Part shown: positions 24,462 through 34,988 of the stretch, piece by piece | Layout of the letters: each line of letters starts with the position of its first letter | Position numbering within the stretch: position 1 is the stretch's first letter | NCBI GenBank assembly: GCA_003996215.1 | Contig: QJPP01003568.1 | Coordinates: forward strand, 1-64,000 | Length of the DNA stretch: 64,000 bases | DNA from: Jaltomata sinuosa | Taxonomy: Eukaryota; Streptophyta; Magnoliopsida; Solanales; Solanaceae | Reading direction: 5' to 3' | Translations under genes and position numbers: made by a program | The notes under the pieces: generated by a model | Database searches by the model: none | What the model was told of the DNA's origin: nothing | Seen by the model: only the letters and a program-made list of their open reading frames with translations

Positions 24462-25870
24462 TCTTCTAGCAGGGGAAACATAGGAAGCCAACCAAGGAAA
24501 CTATCAGCTGCAGAAGAGAGAAGAATTTGCTTTGGGGTGTAAGGCATAAAGGCCTTATATAACCAGGATAAGAATATGGCATTCAATGAAGAGCAGAGCT
24601 TTAACTTAGTGGTCGTTGGGGAGAAGGTACCCAATATGCACCATCAATTTGCTAAACGAGAGTGACACCCTTTTCAGAATATACCCGGAGGGTACATTTA
24701 GGAGGTCGTATGAGAGTTCTTTGTGGCCTATCAGGCCAAGCAGGATTCCAAGGTATATAAGGGTAGTGCAAAGAAATTCCCCAATGTGGATTTATTTATA
24801 GTTAAGGGCAAGAAAGTTTGAATCACCTCTGCTACCATAAATTCCATCTATTGGGGACACCCAATCGAACCTGCACCTGCTTTCATGGCCAAGTTGACGG
24901 TCGAAGTAAAGCCTTGTTGTGAGACTTCTCCTATCCTTCCTCCTCCCACTCCTGTCTTGGCCACTATGGGGGTGATATTCTGAGAAGAACTCTATACATT
25001 GAAGCCCGTCTGTGGTATGATCTCGTCCGAATTCGATTCCTACCCTCTTAGAATGACCAGAAGATAAATCACGAGGGAGCCATTCTAATTGTTGCCATTA
25101 TGACAGGGGAGCATGAAACTTTTAGGGAGATTGCAGCCATGGCAATCCGGAGGAAAGCACGCAGGGGTAATAACTCATTCCCTTTTCCATTGTTGATTAG
25201 CAAGCTGTGTGCTAAGGCCGACATCCTATATTTCAGCTGTGACAAGGTCACCTATGCTATTGGGGTGATTGATCTGGATAAGAAAACTGACAGAGATGCC
25301 CCTATATTTAAAAGGCACAGGGTAGAGGCATCGCTGGACATTTAGAGTGATGAGTTAGATGTTGAAGAGAATGCTTTATCTCCTTCTCGGGATATTTCAT
25401 ATGCACATTCCCCTACACCGAGAGTAACCGAGAGTGGCCTCCAAGACATGGTTGAAAAAACTTATAGCCAAGAGAAGCAGTTGAGTGACCTAGCTAAGAA
25501 GTTGCCCAGTATGATACACATAGATGTCAAGAATGCCATGGAAGGGGTAGTAGAGAGCGTTACAAAGCTATGCATTAGAGTGGATTTCATTAAAGGGGTC
25601 GTGAGAGATATCTGGAAGGACCTTGACAAGCAAAAAGGAAAGAAGTTAGTGGAAGAAGAAGACTTGAGCACCTTACCTCTACCCTTCTTCATTCGTGGCC
25701 CAATGGATGACCTCTTTGCATCATTCACAGATGATGATGATCAAAACCCAGAGTTCCAGTAGGTCTTTAGAGATTCCACAGTTTTTGTGCATTCCCAAAA
25801 TGGTGGCGTGGGTCTAGTGGAGATGCCGCAGATAATGAGGCAGCTGCTGATGATGATGAGTCGTAGTCCT
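24462..25870 (+). pseudogene. 'Putative plant transposon protein' ORF in env-like position (broken)
   Basis: The reading opens near 24462 (MSSSRGN) and runs through several frames and stops. Recognisable pieces are FFVAYQAK near 24718, the start of the conserved core, and the best part at 25100-25345: GEHETFREIAAMAIRRKARR then SFPFPLLISKLC. This pattern, a short helix then (Y/F)PFP-LI--LC, is typical of the domain found downstream of pol in many plant Athila-like elements. The C-terminal part at 25448-25762 is charged and ends in an Asp-rich tail. Function of the family is unknown; an envelope role is only suggested by position. Confidence 0.65.
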
Positions 25871-27917
25871 CCAAGGAGTTACCCCCTTCTTTCCCTACTT
25901 GAGCTTAAAAGCACTGAGGACAACACTTCTTTTTATGGGGGTTGCACTATTTGATTTTTATTTTGGTTGTTGGTTGCTTGTGTTGGGCTTGAGATAGTCA
26001 GGCCTTGTTTACATTTTGTATTCCCTTGCTAGATTTGATTTTTCCTTTGTTGGTCATGATTTAATAATTTTGATATTGCCCTTGTCGGGCCTTTTTATTT
26101 TTTTTTGATTATGTTTTTGAGCTTAAATGTGCCCACGTCGGGCTTGATTTTTAATTTTGATTGAGTTGCGAGGTTAGTCTTACATTCCCCATAGTTTTAC
26201 TACCCGTGCTTTGCAAATGCACTAAGGGCCTACGTCGAGTCTTCTTTTTCAAATTATTCATGAGCGTGCAAATTTGGTTATCTCCTTGTTAATTGTAGTT
26301 TAGCAATAAACTTCGAGGGTTTTCTTAATACCATGGTTCTTTCCCAATGAGAAAAAAGATGTTTTCTTTATTTTTCTTTTTCTTTTGTTTTTATGTCGAA
26401 CCGGGTTGGTGTTTCCCTATGATCGATTGAGAGGCGACTTTCTTAAGGGAAAATTCCAAGTTTTAGTTTAGTTTGAGTCCATAGTGTGCTTGTCTCAAAA
26501 TGGACCAATCGAAAAAAAAATCATGCCAAGATGTTTTTGAAAATGAAAGGAAAGAAGGAAAATGGATTGTTTAGGAATGCTTTCTCTTGTCATGACTTGC
26601 ACACTCTCATTTTTGCTTGATCTATTTACAAACGAGTGTGTAATGAACTCAAAATAGCTTGTCAAAAGTCATTTGTCCCAATTGATCTTGAGACTAATGA
26701 AAGAAGTCTTGTGGCATGATGCGTTGTATGGTAAGGATTTACCTTTATTCTTGTGCATATGTGTCATTTAGAACTTGCCCCAAATGTGAGTGAAGGCAAA
26801 ATTCTAAGTGTGACCGAGCTTGGAAAATGATCTTAGGCCCTTTTTGATAGCCACTTCTCCCAAATGACTTCCCTCGACATAAATCATAGTGAACCCTCTT
26901 GAGCTTGTAACAGTTCTTTGGCACCTTGTTGAATGCCTCAACCTTTTTGGAACATTTATCTTGGCACCCATCCTCCCTAATAGCTTGAAAGTGAAATGTA
27001 GTCTAAAAGCCTAAGTTTTGGGGGGAAATAAAAAGACAACATAGGAAAATGCTTATGTATGGGGGTGTATGTGTTTAATGTGGAGAAGAAAAGGAATGAA
27101 CTTCTAGTGCATGTAGCACGTCCAAAACCCAATGACCAAAATGAAAAGAAAAGAATGGGTGCTACCAATTGAAGGTGTTACAAGGAGGCTGAATGATAGA
27201 AATTAAAAGGGAAAAGCTTGGATTGTGTGAGGGAGAAATAAGGTGAAGTCAAGGATCAAAATTATGAGCGGTGTTCAAAGTAATGAGAAAGAGCATTAGG
27301 AAAGTGTAATCACTTGAGCTAAATGAAATCCTCACCTTAGCCCTAGCCAATATTGTAACCCACAAGTCCTTAGTGATTCCAAGATTGGCCTCGCTACATG
27401 AAGGGAAAGCCTATGGTTCAACATGTGTGCACTTGAACTTCCTTGAAAGAGTGAGAGTTTTCTTGGTTCTCTTATAATCCCTTTGTTTTGTGAATTTCAT
27501 GATTGTGAGTGGGATTCTCTCTTATGGTGAGTGGCATCATGAACTCGAATTGAAATATGAAGTCTCTATTTAAATTAAGAGGAATGAATGAGACAAGTTG
27601 TGTGGTGAATCTCGAGGCAAACCTTGATGATCCATGTCAATGACTTGATAAGCTTGATATCTTATTTTGAATGACAAAATTCCCTTGATTTTGAATGAGA
27701 AATGAAGTCCTTTTGAAAAGGTTTTAAAATGATCAAATACCTTTATAATGTGGTGGTTCAACTTGAGATGAGCATAGTAGTCGAGTTTTTTTGTTTGAGT
27801 CTTTTGATTTATTATTTTTTTCTTAGTTTTTAGAATAGAGTAGTCGTTTGTGCCTTGACTGAGTTCTAGAGAATAATTCATTCCTTACCTTGTGAGTATC
27901 TATTTTGAGGACAAGCA
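25871..27917. other. Spacer before the 3' LTR of the Athila element
   Basis: No supported gene. T-rich stretches and repeated GTCGGGC-type words (26085-26240) occur. Minus-strand frames such as 27570-27881 are isolated. Confidence 0.6.
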
Positions 27918-27937
27918 ATAGTTCAAGTTTAGGGGTT
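27918..27937 (+). other. Polypurine-tract region of the Athila element
   Basis: AAGTTTAGGGGTT abuts the 3' LTR and follows GAGGACAAGCAA, the usual run-up to the Athila polypurine tract. The tract is weakly purine-rich and partly decayed. Confidence 0.65.
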
Positions 27938-29442
27938 TAATAAGTTGGTAATCTACCAACTTATTGAGCCTTGAATCATGAATTATTTCTATGTTTTGAT
28001 AAGATTTAGAGGTTCATATGACCTTTATTGATGTGTATGTAGGTACTTGTGATCAAAGATAGAAAAAAAGTAAATGGACTCAAAAAGAGCCTAAAAGGAG
28101 TTGAAGTGTGAAGTGATCAAATAAGATGAAGATTCTGCCAAAGGGTGCGGACCTCATGCGACACAAACAGTCATTGATGTGGTCCACACCTCCCACCACA
28201 TGAATCTCAGAATCAGCTAAAGGATCTGTTAAAGAGTGCGATCGTTGTGCGATGCACCCCATTTCCTGGTGCAAACCACAACTCACTTTTCATAGTGCTC
28301 GAAAATCATGTTAAGTCACTGGTCAACTAAACATAGTTGTACAATGCACACATCAAGATGTGCGAACCGCACGTCGTGCCGCATAGCTCCCGAAGGCATT
28401 TTTGTCAAACTTGGTATGACTTTTTGGGAACTTTCTAAGACCCATTTTAGGCACATTTTTAAATAGTTTTTGAACATTTTTGAGAATAGTTTTTAGTAGT
28501 GAGAAGGTTTTCTCTCCAAGAAAGAAGAAGCGTGTTTCACTCCCATTCCTTCTTCTTAACTCTTGGAATCACCATTCTGGAAAAAACTGAGCTTGGATAT
28601 TGAATATTTAGCTTTAGTTAAAGGGAATTTGACTTACCCATTTGGTATTGTTCTGTATTCCTTTAGCATGAGTAGTTAAATCTCGTATCTAGGGATGTGT
28701 TGATAATGTGTGCTTGATAAATGGGTATGGGTGTTGCTAATTTGTGTTTATAATTTCTAATGACATGGGTCTAGTGATTTAACCATGTTTTAACTCTCAA
28801 ATTGGTGGTTGCAAATATTGATTTAATTAACTTGTTTGTGTTCTTGCTTGAGAAAGGAGTTCATAATTTTAGATGTGAAATTGCTAGTGGTTACTTGGGA
28901 TCCCACTTAGATTGAGGTTAGAAATAGCTTAATTCGCTGGAAACACCCATTTAAGGGTCTAAAACTAGAGATAGTGTGACCTCCCAAAGAATATCTTGGT
29001 TGTTTAATGTTTAATTCAATAGTGCTTGAAAGAAGACTATTGAATATATAATTGTTAGATTGAAAGATTTATAATCATGCTTAAAACCAAGGCTATCCAT
29101 GTTGTTTAGCGAGAATTTATATGAATGAGCAATCACTCAAACCCGTATTTGAGTCCCATTTGACACACATCCCTAGTCGTCCTCCCTCACTGTTTACACC
29201 TACTATTATTTTATTATCTTGTTTTGAATTTTGAATTGTGATAGATTTCTCAATTCCCTCTTCCTTTTTTCTATTGTTTTACAAACAAACTACTCTCATT
29301 GTGAAGTATTTTCTTTACAATCGACTTGGCTAGTCACCAATTCTTTGTGGGATCAACCCCGACTCCCGTTGGGTAATATTAATTTGTTTTGCTTAATAAT
29401 GGTCGATACCTCCATCTAGGAGAGTACACTTGAGCATTATCA
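27938..29442 (+). repeat. 3' LTR of the Athila-type element (1505 bp)
   Basis: It begins TAATAAGTTGG (TG changed to TA) and ends GCATTATCA directly before AGTGG. It carries the ~478-bp segment missing from the 5' LTR. The GTGCG/CGCAC words are partly decayed compared with the 5' copy. Confidence 0.92.
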
Positions 29443-30181
29443 AGTGGTCATATGGTTGTTCTTAAATATGGGGTTAGTCCTGGGGTAGATCGGAATTGCA
29501 TATTGAACACTTAGGTGTTGTCCTAGGGATCCCTGGTTTGTCAAAGATTACTTGAAAAAGTTAGGTTATTTTTAATTGTTGTTGTGGTGGTGGTGGTTGT
29601 TGGACCTGTTTCATATAGTTGGTAAGTTGAGTGAAGGACTGAGAGTCTGGGATTATATTGATGGCTTGTTTATACATGTTTGTGTTACTGTACTCAGCTT
29701 CAAGTTAATGTTAATATATTGTTTATTGGAGTCGGCCGATGATCCTACCAGTACACTATGGTTTTGTGTACTGATACTGCACTTGCTTCCCTTTTGTATG
29801 TACAGAACATATTTTGATGGCTGCTACACGACCTTAATTGTAGTCTCAACATTTCCAAAATCCAAGGTTGAGCTGCTTCTTTCGGGCTACCATGGTTTCA
29901 TCTAGCATATTTATAGTCCATTATTTTACACTTAGACTCTTTTGTTTTTGGGGTGCATCCTCGCACTTTAGATGTTGGTAGATTTTTTGTACACGACTTT
30001 CAGATTCTAGGAGTAGTTTTTCGCAAGAGCTTTATTATTAGTATTTTTTGGCTATGAATGTTAGTTTAAATTAATGCATCTGGCTTTGAGTTGTCAGTTT
30101 TACTATGTGTTGAGTTGGTTATTGGTTTGCTCATCCAAGGATTTTGGATGGTTTCCACTCGCGGCAGTTCAGGTCATGACA
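29443..30181 (+). repeat. 5' LTR of third element, right piece
   Basis: It matches about 36480-37214. It starts with the right AGTGG duplication of the nested Athila copy and ends GGTCATGACA. Confidence 0.88.
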
Positions 30182-30185
30182 AAGA

Positions 30186-30197
30186 TGGTATCAGAGC
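30186..30197 (+). other. Primer binding site, initiator Met tRNA
   Basis: Exact TGGTATCAGAGC four bases after the LTR end. Confidence 0.9.
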
Positions 30198-30398
30198 CTA
30201 GGTTTGTTGATCTCGTCGTACCTAAATAGGTCTAGTAGAGTCTTGCGAAATGGTAAGGAGATGTCTATAATTTTCTTCAAGAGGCTATAAGACTTTAGGA
30301 AACTTTCTCTTCTTTTTTCCTTCGTGATATAACTTGATTCCAATTGGTATATGGTAATACAAATTCCTATCTCCCTCCCTTCACTCTTTAGTTCGCAT

Positions 30399-31674
30399 AT
30401 GGTTGATACAAGGCATAACGGGGAAAAGGTAGTGGTTCCAGCTGTGGGGCAGCCAGCCAGAGGGCGAGGAAGAGGCAAAGGTAGGGGAAGAGGAATAGCA
30501 ACACACACCAGGGGTGGATCTTAGGTAGTGGCTAAGACAAGAGCAGTGACCCCTCTCCCACCCCAAGATCATGTTGAGGAGGAGGTTGAGGTTGTACTTT
30601 ATGAGGGAGTAGAGCAGGAGGGGGCAGAACCGGCTAGAGGTGCAGGCCTTCCCCCTATTTCACCTGAGGTATTTCAGCAGGTGTGGGCTTTTCTGAGTGG
30701 GTTGGCAGGTACTGGAGCCACCCCTACTGGGACAGCAGATCAGGCTCTAAGTGCTTATTTAACTGTAGCACGACTCCTAGGATGGATGCAATATCGGGTA
30801 CAAATGCTTTCTTCCATCCGATACTAGGCCCTGTTATGACTGGGACCGAGCATGAGCTACTGACCAAATTCTTGAAATTGAAACCTCTGACATTTCATGG
30901 TACAGAGAAGGAGGAAGCCTTTGAGTTTATTCTGGAATGTTATGAGAGGCTGCATATTTTGGGCATTGTGCAGCAGCATAGGGTATAATTCATTATTGTT
31001 TAGCTTCAGGGTGATGACAACCAGTAGTGGAGAGCTCATGTAGTGTGTCGACCATCAGTTTTGCCTCCGATGACTTGAGCACAATTTCATGCTCTTTTCT
31101 TGGAGAAATATGTGCCTCGCACTTTGAGGGATGGCAAAAAGGATGAGTTTCTGGCCCTTGAGTAGGGTAGCAAGTCAGTTTATATTATGAGGCTAAGTTT
31201 CATGCCTTGTCACATTATGCTACTAAACTTCTGGGTACTAAGGAAGAGAGAATTTGTCTATATGTTATGGGTCTGAATACGAAGTTGTAGTTCATTTCTA
31301 TTCATATGACCTTAGCAGGGAAGAGTTTCAATGAGGTGACTTACTATGTGAAGAAATCGGAGGGAATTAGACAGGTTGGGTAGACTCAGGTGTTAGCCAA
31401 GATGTCCCATTATGAAGGTAATTTAAGTGGTTCTTAATCCAGGGTTCACATTCAGTTGGTGTATTCGGTTCGTCCTATTCAGTCAGCCCTACCAGCTTTC
31501 GCAGGTGGTCGTCTAGGAGCCAGTCAACAATTTTTAGCTCCTAAAGGCCAGGGGGATTCTTATACTTCTACTAGTAGGCCTAATCTTGACTGTGGATGTT
31601 TTTATTATGGTGATCTGGGTCACTTCAATAGGGAATTATCTCACAGAAAGGCAGGAAATCAAACTCAGAAGTAG
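30399..31674 (+). pseudogene. gag of the third gypsy element (broken)
   Basis: The ATG at 30399 (MVDTRHN) opens an Arg/Gly-rich start (GRGRGKGRGRG), ended by TAG at 30522. The same frame continues to 30827, then frame +2 holds the Retrotrans_gag start (ELLTKFLKLKPLTFHGTEKE) to 30988. More stops follow. The zinc-knuckle place near 31596-31640 reads CFYYGDLGHFNREL, having lost the second and last cysteines, so nucleic-acid binding would be gone. Confidence 0.85.
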
Positions 31675-31859
31675 ACTAAGGCTGGGGTTTTGACAGGTGG
31701 AGGTGTCTATGGCAAAGGTCGTCCACAGAGTTGGCGAGGTAATTTTCTGGAAGGCCGTGGGAACAAAGGGAATGGTTGCGTAGGCAGGGGTAGCACAGCC
31801 AGCCAGAGAGGTTTCTCGGATTGATTATAGGTCTTATTGTTATGCATTCTCAGGGAAAG

Positions 31860-34800
31860 CTGAGGCTGAAGCGTCGCATGCTGTGATAAGAGGTAAAATT
31901 CTAGTTTGTGACCGGATGACTTCTTTATTATTTGATCCAGGTTCCACATATTCCTATGTATTTGTTAAATTTGCCTTGGGTTTGGATTTTATTTATGATT
32001 TCCTTGATTCCCCTATTCATGTTTCTACACTATTGGAGAGTCTGTGGTAGTAACCAATGTGTATCATACTTTTCTTGTGGTGTTTGCGGGTTTTCAGACT
32101 TGGGTAGATTTGGTTATTCTGTATATGCTAGATTTTGATGTCATTTTAGGTATGACTTGGTTGTCTCCAAATCATGTTGTGTTAAACTGTAATGCTAAGA
32201 TAGTTTCTCTAGAGATTCCGGGTATGGATAGGCTAATATGGCAAGGTGTGTACAAGCCTAATCCAGAGAAGATTATATCCTTTGTTCAGGCTAGGAAGTG
32301 AGTGGGAAAAGGTTGTTTTGCCTTCTTGTCTCATTTCTGTGATGTTAGTGTAGAGTCCCCTTTGATTTAGTCAGTTTCGGTGGTTTTTGAATTTCAGGAT
32401 GTGCTTCCAGCGGATTTTCCTGGCATACCTCTAGATAGGGACATTGACTTCTGTATAGATTTGGAGCCAGACACTCACCCAATCTCTATTCCTCCTTATC
32501 GTATGACTCCGACAGAGTTGAGGAAACTTAAGACTCAGCTTCAGGAACTTTTAGAGAAGGTCTTTATTCATCCCAATACTTCACCTTAGGGTGCTCCAAT
32601 ATTATTTGTGAAGAAGAAGGATTGTAGTATAAGGATGTGTAAAGACTATAGGCAATTGAACAAGGTCACCATCCAAAATAAGTATCCCTTACCTCGAATA
32701 GATGACCTTTTTTATTAATTTTAGGGTTCTTTGGGGTTTTCGAAGATTGACTAGAGATCAGGGTACCATCAGTTGAAAATTAGGCATGAGGATATACCTA
32801 AGACAACATTCTGAACTCGGTATGGGCAGTTGAGTTCCTAGTAATATCGTCTGGGTTAACCAATACACTGGTAGCTTTCATTAGTTTGATTAATGGTGTC
32901 TTCAAATCTTTTTTGGATTCATTTGTCATTCTATTTATAGATGACATTCTGATTTACTCCAAGAGTAAGGAGGAGCATTCAGAGTATCTTTGCATTGTTA
33001 TGGGGATATTGAGGAACTAGAAATTTTATGCCAAGTTTTTCAAGTGTGAATTTTTGTTGTATTTGGTTGCCTTCTTAGGGAATGTGGTTTCAAAAAAGGG
33101 GGGATGGTGGATCCCCAAAAGATCAAGGCAGTTAAGAGTTGGGTATGGCCTAGCTCCGTGACTGAGGTTAGGAGTTTTGTGGGGCTTGGAAGCTCTTATC
33201 GTAGGTTTGTCAAGAACTTTGCTTCCATTGCTACTCACTTGATAAGGTTGACTCAAAAGTAGGTACCTTTTGTTTGGTCTAACAAGTGTGAAGAGAGCTT
33301 GGAAAAGCTGAAGACACTTTTGACTAAAACTCCCATCTTATCATTGTGGGTTGTAGGTAAAGATTTCATTGTGTTTTGTGATGCTTCATATTTGGGTTTG
33401 GATGTCGTGTTGATGCATGTAAGGAATGTTATAGCTTATGCTTCAGGCAGTGTAAGCCTCGTGAGAAGAACTACCCAACCCATGATTTGTATTTGGCAAC
33501 AGTGGTCTTCACGCTCAAGATTTGGAGACACTATTTTTATGGTGTCAAGTGTAAAGTGTTCACAGACCATCACAACTTGCAACATGTTTTTACACAGAAA
33601 GATTTGAATATGAGACATAGGAGGTAGATTGAATTGTTGAAGGATTATGATGTGACCATCCTGTATCATTTGGTCAAGGCTAATGTTGTGGAAGACGTAT
33701 TGACCTGGAGAGCGATTAGCATGGGCAGTTTAGCTTATTTGCGGGTATCCAAATGACCCTTTGCTAGGGAGATTCGGGCTTTAGAATCCAAGTTCATGCA
33801 GTTGGGAATTTCATAACAGAGTGTGGTGTTGGCCACTATTGAGGTTAAACGCATATTTCTGGAGGACATCAAAACCAAACAGTTTCAGGATGCACAACTG
33901 AACAAGCTTTGGAACAAGGTGGTGTACGGGGAGGCCCGGGATTCCACATTAGATGTTGGTGCAGTTTTGTTCTTTAGAGGGAGGATTTGTGTTCCTCGAG
34001 TTGATGATTTGATATAGAATGTGTTGTTAGAAGCTCATGGTTCATGATATTTAATTCATCTGGGCATAACAAAAATGTACTGGGAATTAAGAAGACTTTA
34101 TTGGTGGTTTGGGATGAAGATTGACCTAGCGAACTATGTGTCTAAGTGTCAGAATCGTCAGCAGGTTAAGTATGAGAATCAAAGGCCTATAGGATTGCTT
34201 CAGATGATGCCCATTCCCGAGTGGAAATGGAAAAGGATAGCCATGAATTTTGTGTTGTGTCTTCCTAAGACCTTAGGAAAGTATGACTCCATTTGGGTCA
34301 TCGTGGACAGGTTGACCAAGTCAGATCATTTCATTCTTGTTAGGGTGGATTATAATTCACATTAGTTGTCCAAAATTTATGTTAAGGATATTGTGAGATT
34401 GCATGGGGAGCCACTCTCCATCATTTCAAACAGAGGTACTTAGTTTACTTCCAAGTTCTGGGGCAAGTTGCACGAAGAGTTGGGCACCCAACTTACTTTA
34501 AGCATAACTTTCCAACCTTAGAAAGACGGTCAGTTGGAGAGGATGATTCATGTGTTAGAGGACATGCTGAGAGCATGTGGGATAGATTTTGGGGGTCGTT
34601 GGGACCAGTTTCTACCATTGTGTGAGTTATCATACAACAACAACTATCACTCCAATATCGACATGGCACCATTCGAGGCAGTTTATGGGGATGGGGAGTA
34701 CATCATTAAGTGGGATTCGGTCTTGTTAGACAAGGACCTTCAGTATGAAGAGTAGTCAGTTGCTATTCTTGATCGGTATATCCAAAAATTAATGACAAAA

Positions 34801-34965
34801 GAAACTAGATCAATAAAGGTTTAATGGAAGCTTCATCAGGTTAAGGAAGCTACTTGGGAAATCAATAAGGACATGCGAGACAAGTACCCTCACTTGTTTA
34901 AGGATTCAGGTACTACCCTTTTCTTTCTTTTAGCTTATTTTTTGGGTTTGATTGTTCGGGGATGA
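31860..34965 (+). pseudogene. Protease-RT-RNase H-integrase of the third gypsy element (broken)
   Basis: Protease has LFDPGST (Asp codon 31934) and DFDVILGMTWL. RT starts near 32380 (FQDVLPADFPG) and keeps FIDDIL (32934-32948). RNase H has FCDASY near 33375. Integrase reads IAMNF at 34246 where the first catalytic Asp is expected, so that residue is Asn, and DRLTKSDHF follows. After FEAVYG (about 34690) the reading jumps to IIKWDSV, a deletion of several hundred bases compared with element 1. The end, VKEATWEI...YPHLF, is the chromodomain-like tail. Many stops and shifts make it non-functional. Confidence 0.87.
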
Positions 34966-34988
34966 ACGATGGGTAAATTGGTCTCATT

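Larger units (their letters stand above)
18326..29442 (+). mobile_element. Athila-type gypsy element without RT/integrase, 11.1 kb, nested
   Basis: Two LTRs (18326-19348 and 27938-29442) are flanked by AGTGG on both sides (18321-18325, 29443-29447), so the borders are firm. The primer site fits tRNA-Asp, as in Athila. Inside are remnants of Athila-like gag and protease, then no RT, RNase H or integrase, then a long spacer, a decayed ORF of the 'putative plant transposon protein' type in the env-like position, another spacer and a polypurine tract. An 864-bp LTR-like insertion lies at 20811-21674. Without RT it must have moved using a relative's enzymes, unless those domains were lost after insertion. 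Confidence 0.88.

Noticed and set aside
29576..29905. 109-codon frame, partly echoed at 36612-36794
   Set aside because: Both lie at matching places in the two LTRs of the third element.
30399..34965. Endogenous pararetrovirus (caulimovirus-like) origin
   Set aside because: RT-RNase H is followed by integrase and flanked by LTRs and a primer site; no movement-protein-like frame was seen.
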